Below are positions 1 through 7,845 of a DNA stretch of 64,000 nucleotides, in pieces. Each line of letters opens with the position of its first letter. The first letter of the stretch is position 1. The position numbers and the translations under genes were made by a program. The notes beneath the pieces are model-generated. The model saw only the letters and a list, made by a program, of their open reading frames with translations. It was not told where the DNA came from and did not search any database. The stretch comes from JAHEFU01 sp041395205 (GTDB lineage Bacteria; 4484-113; JAFGCY01): positions 744,001-808,000 of the forward strand of contig JAWLAZ010000001.1 of assembly GCA_041395205.1 (NCBI GenBank), in the 5' to 3' direction.

Positions 1-1
1 C

Positions 2-244
2 ATCCTCGGGGAGAGTACTCCGCTCATGACCGTGGAATCCTCCTCCAGCGGCGAATATCTCTTCCCCAACCTGCAGCTGGACAGCAGTGTGCAGTTGCTC
101 AACGTGAAGGTCAGTGATGCCCAGAAGGCGGAACTGCTGCCCCTCACCTGGCTGCCTGCCGAGCAGATCATTCTGCTGGAGTCCGGAGTGGAGAACGTCA
201 GCGTCAAGGACATGAACCTGCTGGCCACCCCCGTCGGCGGCTAG
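2..244 (+). CDS. C-terminal end of an unrecognised protein (5' truncated by window edge)
   Basis: The frame is open from the first base of the window, so the ATG at 26 is probably internal and this is the last 80 codons of a longer protein. The visible part is acidic and polar with alternating hydrophobic residues (SVQLLNVKV, EQIILLESG, NVSVKDMN), which suggests beta structure. No signal peptide or membrane segment is visible and I do not recognise the family. It stops at 244, and about 340 bases without a convincing gene follow. Confidence 0.5.
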   Translation: MLGESTPLMTVESSSSGEYLFPNLQLDSSVQLLNVKVSDAQKAELLPLTWLPAEQIILLESGVENVSVKDMNLLATPVGG

Positions 245-500
245 GCCAGGGCTGATCTCCCGGTTAAATCGCAGCTGCGCCGTGCAGGCGGCGTCGCGCG
301 TGCCGATCTATAGCCTGCAGGACGGATGGATCCTGCTACCGGCAACAACCCAGCAGATAGCCATTCCCCCCCCCATTGCGGGAGGTGCCTCCGGGCTCCT
401 CCCGTGCCTTGTTTTCTGCGGAGCTTGAACGGGGATTGACGGCTTGTTGATAAATCACCTGGATTTCTGTACGATGGTATATAAGGTAGGGGATGGAGGT
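245..500. other. Gap without a convincing gene
   Basis: Between the partial gene and the promoter at 501 I see no coding signal. Minus-strand open frames here have arginine/proline-rich shadow-like composition and no ribosome-binding site. There is a C-run around 367-374 but no clear terminator. Confidence 0.4.
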
Positions 501-530
501 TTGACAAACGTTCATCAACTGCGGTAGTAT
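501..530 (+). promoter_or_regulatory. Sigma-70-type promoter of the outer-membrane protein
   Basis: TTGACA at 501-506, an 18-nt spacer, then TAGTAT at 525-530. The transcript would start about 45-50 nt before the ATG at 587. A similar -10 (TAGTAC) occurs at 5797. Confidence 0.6.
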
Positions 531-586
531 CTTCGATCAGCAGGTGTTCTGCACCGTGTTAATCGGAATATTCCTTGGAGGAAGCG

Positions 587-1114
587 ATGAAGAAGCTGAC
601 GGCAATCCTTTGTTTTGTGGTTACCGTGATGTGGGCCAGCAGTGCATTCGCTCAGTATTCAGCTCTTGATGACCAGAACGAGTGGGGTCCCGCCGTCGGC
701 GTTGGTGGCCTGCTGCTCAGCGGAGATGACTCCGCCGGCAACAGCCAGAACGACTTCGTGCCTACCCTGAACCTCAGCGGCGTCTCGGACTGGCTGGCGT
801 ACCAGCTGTATTTCGGTCTGGACAGTGACGTGGATGTCTGGGGTGTTGACCTCGACTACATCCTCGCCAACAACTGGGACGAGTGCGCTCCCTGTGCTGA
901 GGGTGGTTCCTGGTGGTTCGGTGCTGGTCTCAGCTACATGGACTACAGCAACATCTTCAATGACAACGGCGCAGGCGTGAGCGGTGATGACTTCGGTCCG
1001 AACCTGGCCTTCGGCTACATCTGGGACGAGTGGAGCTTCAACCTGTATGCCCGCTACTTCATGGATGCCGAGGCCCTGAGCCTGATGGGTACCATCAACT
1101 ACAACTTCGACTAA
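587..1114 (+). CDS. Small outer-membrane beta-barrel-like protein, exported
   Basis: The 175-residue protein begins with a clear signal peptide (MKKLTAILCFVVTVMWASSAFA) with predicted cleavage after AFA. The mature part is acidic and rich in W, Y, G and N, with alternating patterns and short turns, and ends in a strand-like NYNFD. That is typical of small outer-membrane barrels. ATG 587 is preferred over an upstream in-frame TTG because GGAGGA lies 4-5 nt before it. The gene has its own promoter (501-530) and a strong terminator (1141-1169), so it is monocistronic. A paired Cys motif (ECAPC) near residue 105 could form a disulfide. Barrel nature is inferred from composition; the exact family is not recognised. 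Confidence 0.7.
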   Translation: MKKLTAILCFVVTVMWASSAFAQYSALDDQNEWGPAVGVGGLLLSGDDSAGNSQNDFVPTLNLSGVSDWLAYQLYFGLDSDVDVWGVDLDYILANNWDECAPCAEGGSWWFGAGLSYMDYSNIFNDNGAGVSGDDFGPNLAFGYIWDEWSFNLYARYFMDAEALSLMGTINYNFD

Positions 1115-1140
1115 GTCGAAGCGAAACCGACCAAAGCCAC

Positions 1141-1169
1141 TCCCCGGGAAATTCCCGGGGATTTTTTTT
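1141..1169 (+). terminator. Rho-independent terminator
   Basis: CCCCGGGA (1142-1149), loop AAT, TCCCGGGG (1153-1160), then a run of eight T. It follows the outer-membrane protein gene by 27 nt. Confidence 0.9.
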
Positions 1170-1235
1170 GCAATTTTCGCGTAGATACTTGGGAACCTGC
1201 GGATTTTCTGCTAGTCTATCTACTGCGTGTCCGCT

Positions 1236-1270
1236 CCGGCGGCTGAAAGGCCGCCGGTTCTTTTATTTTC
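1236..1270 (+). terminator. Second terminator-like hairpin
   Basis: CCGGCGGC (1236-1243), a 6-nt loop, GCCGCCGG (1250-1257), then TTCTTTTATTTTC. It lies 70 nt after the first terminator with no gene between, so it could back up that terminator or end a short RNA starting near 1170-1230. Confidence 0.7.
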
Positions 1271-1325
1271 TATGCAGGTTTTCCGCAAATCGCCTTACCA
1301 ACCCTCAATCACAATCTGCCGCGCT

Positions 1326-1354
1326 TTGACGCAGTGCCGGTAATACCTTAAAAT
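1326..1354 (+). promoter_or_regulatory. Promoter for the gmk operon, very short leader
   Basis: TTGACG (1326-1331), 17-nt spacer, TAAAAT (1349-1354). The expected start near 1361 leaves only about 7 nt before ATG 1368, and no Shine-Dalgarno is visible there. Confidence 0.65.
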
Positions 1355-1367
1355 ATCCAGTTCAGCC

Positions 1368-2120
1368 ATGCAGCTTGCATTGTTCACACCCGGGGCCTGT
1401 ATCTGGCCGGTACACCGCAATTTCGAGGCCTTCATCGCCGAACTCGGCGGCGAGGCCCATGCTGCCGTGGACCTGCTGGACTCAGCCGCCTATCCCGTCA
1501 GGGCCCGCAGTGAATCCGGGGTGCAGAACCTCAGTGAGCGCATGGACCACCGTCTGTTCGAGCTGCACCAGGATCTCTACCGATCGCTCCTGCGTCCCTC
1601 GGAGTTCTTCCACGGCGAGTCCCGCAGTTTTGCGGACTGCTTCTGGCCCGATCTGCAGGGTACTCCGGCGGCGGACCTGCTCAGTGCGCTGGTGTTCCAC
1701 TTCATCGAACGTCCGGCTGAGGACTGCTCCGTGAATGCCGGGCTGCGTGTGCTGCGCGGCGTGTTCTTCCAGCATGAAATGGCGGACCCCAGCCTCTGGG
1801 CTCATACGGCCCGCCAGAACCTCGCATCCCTGCGCGGGGACTGGAGCTGGATTCCTCTGAGTTTCAATGCACCCGCCAGCAGCCGCCTGCACGACCTGGA
1901 ATTCTGCGTGCTCGGCATGCGCGAGCGGCCCGTGGACAGCAGCGGCTGGTTCAATGGCCGGATCCGCCGCAACGAGCGTGGGGAATGCCGCGTCAGCCTG
2001 CAGTGCGGTGCGGACCGCGGGATGCGCGCCCATGACCCGCAGCAGCTGGAAGCGGCCTGCCTGCGGGACTGCCAGGCCTGCCTGAGCCGGATCTTCGGCT
2101 GGCAGGAGGCGCTGGCATGA
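1368..2120 (+). CDS. Unrecognised protein at the head of the gmk-rpoZ-coaBC run
   Basis: A 250-residue soluble-looking protein with no signal peptide or membrane segment. It holds several Cys residues and an alternating helical pattern, with a short conserved-looking C-terminal stretch (ACLRDCQACLSRIFGW). Its stop overlaps the gmk start by 4 nt (ATGA), so translation is coupled. Many bacteria have the endoribonuclease YicC immediately before gmk, but the characteristic YicC N-terminus (SMTxFG) is absent and I cannot align the two by eye. It could be a diverged functional replacement or unrelated. The nearly leaderless promoter at 1326-1354 supports the chosen start. Confidence 0.75.
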   Translation: MQLALFTPGACIWPVHRNFEAFIAELGGEAHAAVDLLDSAAYPVRARSESGVQNLSERMDHRLFELHQDLYRSLLRPSEFFHGESRSFADCFWPDLQGTPAADLLSALVFHFIERPAEDCSVNAGLRVLRGVFFQHEMADPSLWAHTARQNLASLRGDWSWIPLSFNAPASSRLHDLEFCVLGMRERPVDSSGWFNGRIRRNERGECRVSLQCGADRGMRAHDPQQLEAACLRDCQACLSRIFGWQEALA

Positions 2121-2743
2121 GCTTCAGTCCCGCCTGCATCGTGGTGGCCGGACCCAGCGGGGTCGGCAAGTCCACCCTGATCGCCCGCGCCCTGGCACAG
2201 CTTCCGGACTGGATGCTGTCGATCAGCGCCACCACGCGTGGCATGCGTGAGGGTGAGCAGCACGGCGTCAACTATTATTTCTTCAACCACGGCGAGTTCG
2301 AGAAGGCCATCGTCAACGGCGGATTCCTGGAGTTCGCGCAGGTCTATGGCAATTACTACGGGACACCCGTGGTGGAGGAACAGCGCGCGGCCCGGGAGGG
2401 GCGCAACATGGTGTTCGAGGTGGACACCGTGGGCTGCCTGAGCATCCGCGCCATGCGGCCGCACTGGCCGCTGGTGGCGATCGTGCCGCCTGAACTGGAG
2501 GAGCTCAGACGCCGTCTGGAGGGCCGCGGGACGGAATCCGCGGAAAGCCTGGCCCTGCGGCTGGGTAACAGCGTGGCGGAGCTGCAGCGCATGCGCGGCT
2601 TTGACTACGTGATCGTGAATGACGACCTGGAGCGGGCCACGGCCCAGCTCGTGGAACTGATGTCCCTGGTCGGGGCCGGGCTGACGGAAGTCGGTCCGAC
2701 AATTGACAGTCTGCTTGGGAAAGCCGGAGGAACAAAGGAATGA
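2117..2743 (+). CDS. gmk: Guanylate kinase
   Basis: Guanylate kinase phosphorylates GMP to GDP with ATP in the cytoplasm. The 208-residue protein has the usual length. The P-loop GPSGVGKST lies at about residues 12-20. It is followed by the GMP-binding stretch with TTRGMREGEQHGVNYYF and the FLEFAQVYGNYYGTP segment, and later the lid-type arginines (RRRLEGRGTES). It overlaps the preceding unknown gene by 4 nt and the following rpoZ by 4 nt (ATGA at 2740), giving a tightly coupled operon. gmk next to rpoZ and coaBC is a common bacterial order. Confidence 0.97.
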   Translation: MSFSPACIVVAGPSGVGKSTLIARALAQLPDWMLSISATTRGMREGEQHGVNYYFFNHGEFEKAIVNGGFLEFAQVYGNYYGTPVVEEQRAAREGRNMVFEVDTVGCLSIRAMRPHWPLVAIVPPELEELRRRLEGRGTESAESLALRLGNSVAELQRMRGFDYVIVNDDLERATAQLVELMSLVGAGLTEVGPTIDSLLGKAGGTKE

Positions 2744-3183
2744 AGTACAAGGAAGACTCCCTGATCCAGCCCTCGCTGGAGGCGCTGCAGGAGCGGATTC
2801 CGAAGAAGTATGAGCTGGTGCTGACCGCCACGCGGCGTGCCAAGCAGATCATCCGCGACATGCGCCTCAACACGGTGGGCTACAGCGAGGATGACCTGCG
2901 CCGCAAGCCGCTCTCCATCGCGCTCAACGACATCGTCGAAGGCCGCGTGGACAGCACGACGCTCTCAACTCCGGACATCACCTTCACGGACTACGAGGAC
3001 GGCACGAGCGACCTGTTCACGGACATCGACAGCCTCGGTCCGCCGGAGGAAGGCGAGGCCGGGGATGACTTCCCCGAGGCCAGCTTCCCGACGATCCCCG
3101 ATGACGCCGAACAGGAGGAAGCGGAGCCGGAGTTCTTCGATGACGACGAATTCGGCCTCTCCATCGGCGAGGAAGACGACTGA
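2740..3183 (+). CDS. rpoZ: RNA polymerase omega subunit with a long acidic tail
   Basis: Residues 1-75 match the omega fold: PSLEALQERIPKKYELVLTA followed by TRRAKQI and the KPLSIALNDIVEG motif. Omega helps assemble and stabilise RNA polymerase by clamping beta-prime. The odd part is the C-terminal extension of about 70 residues. By my count it has 28 Asp/Glu and no Lys/Arg (for example EEGEAGDDFPEA, EFFDDDEFG). Ordinary omega is 70-100 residues, so this is a real extension rather than a missed stop. The gene is coupled to gmk by an ATGA overlap and is followed by coaBC after 18 nt. The tail's function is unknown; acidic tails can mimic DNA or contact basic proteins. Confidence 0.9.
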   Translation: MKYKEDSLIQPSLEALQERIPKKYELVLTATRRAKQIIRDMRLNTVGYSEDDLRRKPLSIALNDIVEGRVDSTTLSTPDITFTDYEDGTSDLFTDIDSLGPPEEGEAGDDFPEASFPTIPDDAEQEEAEPEFFDDDEFGLSIGEEDD

Positions 3184-3201
3184 TCCACCGCGAGGTGATC
3201 C

Positions 3202-4443
3202 ATGTCATCCACGAAGCGCATCCTGCTGGGAGTCAGCGGCGGCATTGCCGCGTACCGGGCCTGTGAGCTGGCACGGCTGTTCGTGCATAGCGGCTGCGAG
3301 GTCCAGGTTGTACTTACACCGGCTGCGGCACAGTTTGTCTCTCCCATGACTTTCACCGCACTGACCGGCCGCCGGGCGATGCTGGAGGATGACCTCGGCG
3401 GGGGCAGCGAGGAACTCTATGCGCATCTGAACCTGACGCGCGGCATTGACTGCATGGTGGTGGCCCCGGCCACGGCGGACTGCCTCGCGGATCTGGCCCA
3501 GGGCCGCGGCCAGAACCTGCTCACGGCCTGCCATCTGAGCAGCCAGGCACCGCTGGTGCTGGCTCCGGCCATGAATGTGCGGATGTGGGAGCATCCGGCG
3601 GTGCAGGCCAATGTAGAGCTGCTCAGCAAGCGCCAGGCCCTGATCGTCGGTCCCGAAAGCGGCAGCCTGGCCTGTGGCGACGTGGGCAGCGGCCGCATGG
3701 CGGAGCCGCAGGAAATCCATGACCGCGTGCTGGACCAGCTTGCCGGCGCGGGAGCGGTGGTTGACAATGGCGCACTGGCGGGACGGCACTTCATCGTCAC
3801 CGCAGGCGGCACCCGGGAATACATCGACCCTGTGCGCTTCATCACGAATGCCAGCACGGGCACACTCGGGCTGGAGGTCAGCACGGCGCTGCTGGATGCC
3901 GGGGCCACGGTCGAGCTGCTGGAAACCGGGATCGAGATCCCGCGCATGCTGCGGCCGCGCTTCGCCCGGATCAGCCAGGTGCGCACAGCCTACGACCTGC
4001 AGGCTGAACTATCACGACGCCTGCCCGAGGCCGACGGCCTCGTGATGCTGGCTGCGGTGGCGGACTACGGCCCCGCCCAGTACATTTCCTCCAAGCGCAA
4101 GAAGGACGGCGAGGCCTGGTCACTGACGCTCACCGAGACCCCGGACGTGCTGGCTTCGATGCAGCATCTGCGCCGCAGCGGGCAGGTGATCTGCGGCGTC
4201 TCGCTCGAGGACAGCGACTGGCTTGAACGGGCCCGGGCCAAGGCCCGTCGCAAGGGTGCGGACATGCTGCTGGCCGTGGAACTCGGAGGCGACCTGCCAT
4301 TCGGGCGCTCCAAGTTAAACTGCGCGATGGTCACCGGCGATAGTGTTATTGCCGAACCGGGCTGGAGGGAAAAGCATGAGCTGGCGGCCATGACCGCCCA
4401 GTGGATTGCCGGCCGGCTCAGCGAGGACGCAACCGGCAGCTGA
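3202..4443 (+). CDS. coaBC: Bifunctional phosphopantothenoylcysteine decarboxylase / phosphopantothenate-cysteine ligase
   Basis: Catalyses two coenzyme A steps: ligation of cysteine to 4'-phosphopantothenate (CoaB, C-terminal half) and decarboxylation to 4'-phosphopantetheine (CoaC, flavin-dependent N-terminal half). The 413-residue length is typical. Seen: the N-terminal GVSGGIAAYRACELARL flavoprotein motif, a PATADCLADLAQG variant of the conserved PAxANT region, PAMNVRMWEHPAVQ (the PAMN motif), and the substrate-clamp Cys in SLACGDVGSGRM. The CoaB half then has GGTREYIDPVRFITNASTG and AAVADY. It follows rpoZ in the operon. A separate gene starts 37 nt after its stop. Confidence 0.96.
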   Translation: MSSTKRILLGVSGGIAAYRACELARLFVHSGCEVQVVLTPAAAQFVSPMTFTALTGRRAMLEDDLGGGSEELYAHLNLTRGIDCMVVAPATADCLADLAQGRGQNLLTACHLSSQAPLVLAPAMNVRMWEHPAVQANVELLSKRQALIVGPESGSLACGDVGSGRMAEPQEIHDRVLDQLAGAGAVVDNGALAGRHFIVTAGGTREYIDPVRFITNASTGTLGLEVSTALLDAGATVELLETGIEIPRMLRPRFARISQVRTAYDLQAELSRRLPEADGLVMLAAVADYGPAQYISSKRKKDGEAWSLTLTETPDVLASMQHLRRSGQVICGVSLEDSDWLERARAKARRKGADMLLAVELGGDLPFGRSKLNCAMVTGDSVIAEPGWREKHELAAMTAQWIAGRLSEDATGS

Positions 4444-4480
4444 CCGGTTCCGCGCAAGCATCAAGCCTCAGGAGTTCCAG

Positions 4481-5377
4481 GTGAGAAAAGCCTTTAGTGC
4501 CATCGTGCTCTGCCTGCTCGCACTGTGCATGGCAGTGCCCGCCAGCGCCTCCGGCAACAGCCCCGTTGCCAGCAAGGACGGCGTGACATTCACGCTTGAC
4601 GACCTCAACATCTACTGGCTGCGCAACCTCGGCAAGGACGGCCTGCTGGATTTCTTCCAGACGATGGTCGTTTACCAGGAGGGCCTCAAGCAGGGCCTGC
4701 GCCCCACGCAGCAGGAGATGACGGACTTCGTGGACAACACGATGGGCCGTGACGTCTACAACCAGTTCAAGCTGCTCTACAGCGAGAAGACGGTCAACCA
4801 GCTGCTGGAGTACACGATCGTCACCAGCAAGTATGAGGTCTGGCTGCGTGACAAGATCAGCCGCGAGAAGAACATCAAGGTCACGGAGGCCGAGGCCAAC
4901 AAGTTCTTCCTCGAGAACATCGAGCAGTTCCACCTGCCGGAGGGAGCGCACCTGAGCATCATCTCCGTGGACAACGAAGCCGCCGCCAACACGGTGCTGG
5001 GCCGCCTGCAGGGCGGCGAGGACTTCGGCGACATCGCTGCGGAAGTCAACATGGATCCGCAGATGCGTGCGGTGCGCGGCGAGCTCGGTTCCTACCGCAA
5101 GGGCGAGGGGCTGCCAAAACCGCTGGAGGACGCCGCCTTCTCACTGCGCGAGGGCCAGTACAGCGGGATCATCAAGGGCAGCAACTTCCACATCGTGTAT
5201 TGCCATCGCCGCTATCCGGAGGTCAGCCCGAGCTTTGACCAGATCAAGGAGCAGCTGATGGTTGACCTGCGCGAGGCCAAGATCGACCCCTACTACATCG
5301 ATGCGCTCAATGAGCTGATGGCCGGCCAGCTGCCGCGCTTCAACATCGATGCCGAGCTGTTCCGTCCGGAGGAATAG
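4481..5377 (+). CDS. Exported parvulin-type peptidyl-prolyl isomerase (PrsA/SurA-like)
   Basis: A 298-residue envelope foldase candidate. I place the start at GTG 4481, with AGGAG at 4470-4474 six nt upstream; the longer open frame would run into coaBC. The N-terminus is a signal peptide (MRKAFSAIVLCLLALCMAVPASA). A helical chaperone-like region follows, then a parvulin domain from about residue 150 to 255 (LSIISVDNEAAANTVLGRLQ, GEDFGDIA, GELGSYRKGEGLPKPLEDAAFSL, NFHIVYCHRR). This is the PrsA/SurA arrangement: N-terminal helices flanking one rotamase domain. It probably acts in the periplasm on secreted or outer-membrane proteins. A terminator (5402-5430) ends the run. Confidence 0.88.
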   Translation: MRKAFSAIVLCLLALCMAVPASASGNSPVASKDGVTFTLDDLNIYWLRNLGKDGLLDFFQTMVVYQEGLKQGLRPTQQEMTDFVDNTMGRDVYNQFKLLYSEKTVNQLLEYTIVTSKYEVWLRDKISREKNIKVTEAEANKFFLENIEQFHLPEGAHLSIISVDNEAAANTVLGRLQGGEDFGDIAAEVNMDPQMRAVRGELGSYRKGEGLPKPLEDAAFSLREGQYSGIIKGSNFHIVYCHRRYPEVSPSFDQIKEQLMVDLREAKIDPYYIDALNELMAGQLPRFNIDAELFRPEE

Positions 5378-5401
5378 CGGCTTCCCGATCACCGGCATAC
5401 T

Positions 5402-5430
5402 GGGCGCGGCCTGCGGGCTGCGCCCTTTTC
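5402..5430 (+). terminator. Terminator after the PPIase gene
   Basis: GGGCGC (5402-5407) pairs with GCGCCC (5420-5425), with an inner GCC/GGC stem, followed by TTTTCCTTTCC. Confidence 0.8.
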
Positions 5431-5434
5431 CTTT

Positions 5435-5773
5435 CCGCTGCCAGCCAGCCGAGGTGTCAATGCCAGAATCCGGATCGGACCGGCTGCTGGCAGCGCCGGG
5501 GTGCCGGGCAGGGCACCAAGCTGGCAGCGCCGGGGAATCTGGCGAGCTCAGGATGGGGCAGTCCTGAGATGCCGTCCCGCCAACACAAACCCCGGCGGCG
5601 GATCCTGTCCGTGGAATTTCCAGGACGTTGCCGATCCGCCGGCCTGCCAACTGATGTCCGTTTCCAGCGGCCCTAAGTGCCAACGGAAAGCCGCGCTGGC
5701 AACAAATCAGGCTGATTTCGCCGGAAATTCACCAAAATGCGCCGGTTTCTGGCAATTCCGGCGGCAAAAGGGC
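5435..5773. other. Intergenic gap without a convincing gene
   Basis: About 340 nt. Two copies of TGGCAA occur (near 5698 and 5749). I see no coding signal or structured RNA I can name. Confidence 0.4.
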
Positions 5774-5802
5774 TTGACTTGCGCTAATATTGCCAATAGT
5801 AC
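5774..5802 (+). promoter_or_regulatory. Promoter of the START-like/H1-like gene
   Basis: TTGACT (5774-5779), 17-nt spacer, TAGTAC (5797-5802). AAGGAG at 5809-5814 lies 8 nt before ATG 5823. The start would then be very close to the ribosome-binding site. Confidence 0.55.
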
Positions 5803-5822
5803 TTCTCTAAGGAGTAGACAAA

Positions 5823-6713
5823 ATGGCAAGGAAAACCACTTACAGAAGTCGCATTCAGCGCACCATCGATGCACCCGCCGCCAAGGCCTTCGATGCGTGG
5901 GTTGATGCGAAGACGAATGCCAAATGGTATGCGTCCAAGGCAAACCACGACGTCAAGGTCGGTGGTGCATATTCGAACAGCTTCGGTGACAAGGGCCAGT
6001 TCCTCGAGGTGTCAAAGGGCAAGAAGCTCCGCTACACCTGGGAGAACCCCGGCAACGCCCCCGGCACCGTCGTCACCGTGAACTTCCGTCCCTTCGGCCG
6101 CAACAAGTGCAAGGTCCAGGTGACCCACTCCAAGCTGCCCAAGAAGACCGACGTCGACAAGTTCCAGGAGTACTGGAACTGGGCGACGGACAGCCTGAAG
6201 AGCTTCGTCGACAACGGCCGCCGCCTGAGCATGGATGCATGGAAGAAGGCCCAGGCCGCTGAGGCCGCCAAGCCCAAGGCCGCTCCCGCGAAGAAGGCTG
6301 CTCCGGCCAGGAAGACCGCCGCTGCCAAGGCTCCCGCCAAGAAGGCCGCTCCGGCCAGGAAGACCACGGCTGCCAAGGCTCCCGCCAAGAAGGCCGCTCC
6401 GGCCAGGAAGACCACGGCTGCCAAGGCTCCCGCCAAGAAGGCTGCTCCGGCCAGGAAGACCGCCGCTGCCAAGGCTCCCGCCAAGAAGGCCGCTCCGGCC
6501 CGCAAGCCCGCCGCTGCCAAGGCCGCTCCGGCTGCTGCCAAGAAGGCGGCTCCGGCCCGCAAGCCGGCCGCTGCCAAGGCCGCTCCGGCTGCTGCCAAGA
6601 AGGCCGCTCCGGCCCGCAAGACCGCTGCTGCCAAGGCTCCGGCCGCGAAGAAGGCCGCTCCGGCCCGCAAGCCCGCCGCTGCCAAGAAGGCTGCTCCGGC
6701 ACGCAAGAAGTAG
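5823..6713 (+). CDS. START-like (AHSA1/SRPBCC) domain fused to a histone-H1-like Lys/Ala/Pro tail
   Basis: A 296-residue protein in two parts. Residues 1 to about 135 look like an SRPBCC/AHSA1 domain: RIQRTIDAPAAKAFDAWVD, then VGGAYSNSF, GKKLRYTWENPG and a closing helix around EYWNWATDSLKSFVDNG. Residues about 145-296 are near-perfect repeats of the type AKKAAPARKT followed by AAAKAP. This Lys/Ala/Pro composition is characteristic of eukaryotic H1 tails and of bacterial H1-like DNA-binding proteins (HctB, AlgP types). By analogy the tail should bind DNA or RNA; the N-terminal domain usually holds a hydrophobic ligand or client. It has its own promoter, a strong ribosome-binding site and a terminator, as expected for an abundant protein. 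The repeat number may vary between strains. Confidence 0.8.
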   Translation: MARKTTYRSRIQRTIDAPAAKAFDAWVDAKTNAKWYASKANHDVKVGGAYSNSFGDKGQFLEVSKGKKLRYTWENPGNAPGTVVTVNFRPFGRNKCKVQVTHSKLPKKTDVDKFQEYWNWATDSLKSFVDNGRRLSMDAWKKAQAAEAAKPKAAPAKKAAPARKTAAAKAPAKKAAPARKTTAAKAPAKKAAPARKTTAAKAPAKKAAPARKTAAAKAPAKKAAPARKPAAAKAAPAAAKKAAPARKPAAAKAAPAAAKKAAPARKTAAAKAPAAKKAAPARKPAAAKKAAPARKK

Positions 6714-6735
6714 GTTTCCGGCAAGCCGGATTCCC

Positions 6736-6770
6736 GGGGCAGGTCCGTTTGCGGGCCTGCCCCTTTTCGT
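6736..6770 (+). terminator. Terminator after the H1-like fusion gene
   Basis: GGGGCAGGTCCG (6736-6747), loop TTTG, CGGGCCTGCCCC (6752-6763), then TTTTCGTTT. The stem has one G-T pair. Confidence 0.9.
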
Positions 6771-6788
6771 TTCCACCGGGAGCTGCGC

Positions 6789-7397
6789 ATGTCCGATGAG
6801 CGCTTCGCCAATTTCTGGAATGAACGCTATCTCAGCGGCGATCACCTTGAACTCTGGGAGGAGGACAGTCCCAGTGCGGAGTTCGGGAAGCTGCTCGATG
6901 CACTCAGGCTTCCCGTCGCCAGCCGCGTGCTCGATCTCGGCTGCGGCACTGGCCTCGAGGCCCTGAGCATGGCCCGGCGCGGCTGGCAGGTGAGCGGGAT
7001 CGACATCAGCCCCGAGGCCATCCGCCTGGCAACACAGCGTGCCACCGGCTCCGGTCTGGCAATTGAGCTGCACTGTGGCAATGTGCTGCAGCTGCCCTGG
7101 GAGCTTGCCACGTTCCGGCTGCTGACGGACCGCGGCTGCCTGCACCTGATCCCTCAGCGCCACTGGCCCGCCTACGGGGCGGAGGCCGCCCGCGTGCTGC
7201 AGCCCGGCGGACTGCTGCTGCTGCGCGGCTGCAGCGATCCTGCCAACCCGGACTTCAGCACGCTCAGTGCGGCGTTGCTGCGGGAGCTGCTGCTGCCCGC
7301 CGGCTTCGCCCTGCTGAGCACTGAGCCATCCCTCATTGCCAACCGCCGGGGCGGCCTGCCGGCGGTCTGCTGCCTGCTGGAGCGCTGCGATGCCTGA
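6789..7397 (+). CDS. Class I SAM-dependent methyltransferase (thiopurine/tellurite methyltransferase-like)
   Basis: A 202-residue Rossmann methyltransferase. Motif I is VLDLGCGTGLEALSMARRGW at about residues 48-67, followed by the acidic loop GIDISPEAI. The N-terminus (FWNERYLSGDHLELWEED) resembles the thiopurine S-methyltransferase group, where the W-x-x-R pattern lines the substrate pocket. Substrate unknown; small thiols, metalloids or halides are typical for that group. The ATG at 6789 follows a GGGAG run at 6778-6782. The 3' end overlaps the next gene by 8 nt, so the two are probably co-translated. Confidence 0.75.
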   Translation: MSDERFANFWNERYLSGDHLELWEEDSPSAEFGKLLDALRLPVASRVLDLGCGTGLEALSMARRGWQVSGIDISPEAIRLATQRATGSGLAIELHCGNVLQLPWELATFRLLTDRGCLHLIPQRHWPAYGAEAARVLQPGGLLLLRGCSDPANPDFSTLSAALLRELLLPAGFALLSTEPSLIANRRGGLPAVCCLLERCDA

Positions 7398-7755
7398 ACA
7401 GGATCCCAATCTGTTCCGCGACGGCCATGAGCGGCGCATGCGCGAGCTTGAGCAGGAGCTGGAAGTTGCCAGACGCCAGGCCGAGATCGAGAAGGCCCGG
7501 GCCGAGGCCGTTGTCAGCCACCTCGCCGCCGAGAACCATGAGCTGCGCCACCGCTCCCGTGCACCGCAGGCCGTGCCGCGGCGGATGGGCTGGCCCCGGC
7601 GGATCTGGCTGCTGCTGCATGCCCTGCTCTCCGGGATGAGCCTGCTCGTGATCCGCCTGCTGAGCTGCGGCTTCCTGCTGCTGGGTCTGCTGGCTTTCGC
7701 TTTCTGGCCGGAGATTTCCGCCTGGCTGCGGACCCAGTTCAGCCTGCCTCAGTGA
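7390..7755 (+). CDS. Small coiled-coil protein with a C-terminal membrane segment
   Basis: A 121-residue protein. ATG 7390 overlaps the methyltransferase stop. Residues about 12-50 form a charged heptad-like helix (RRMRELEQELEVARRQAEIEKARAE). A basic stretch (PRRMGWPRR) then precedes a hydrophobic region of about 40 residues (LLLHALLSGMSLLVIRLLSCGFLLLGLLAFAF) able to form one long or two short membrane helices. The architecture resembles the next gene (7858-8217), so the two may be a related pair. No enzymatic motif is visible. Confidence 0.6.
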   Translation: MPEQDPNLFRDGHERRMRELEQELEVARRQAEIEKARAEAVVSHLAAENHELRHRSRAPQAVPRRMGWPRRIWLLLHALLSGMSLLVIRLLSCGFLLLGLLAFAFWPEISAWLRTQFSLPQ

Positions 7756-7845
7756 GTTTTATGTGGATTTAATGGAATAATCAATCATCAATAGTCGAGA
7801 TTGCTTCATTCTGTAATTTATCTGCCCAAAGACAGATATACCGTG

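Noticed and set aside
5435..5773. Small gene in frames around 5349-5905
   Set aside because: Compositions are irregular, no ribosome-binding site, and the region ends in the promoter of the 5823 gene.
6012..7439. Long minus-strand frames over the H1-like gene and methyltransferase
   Set aside because: Gly/Ser/Leu repeats are just the reverse of Lys/Ala/Pro codons; the plus strand has ribosome-binding site, terminator and a folded domain.
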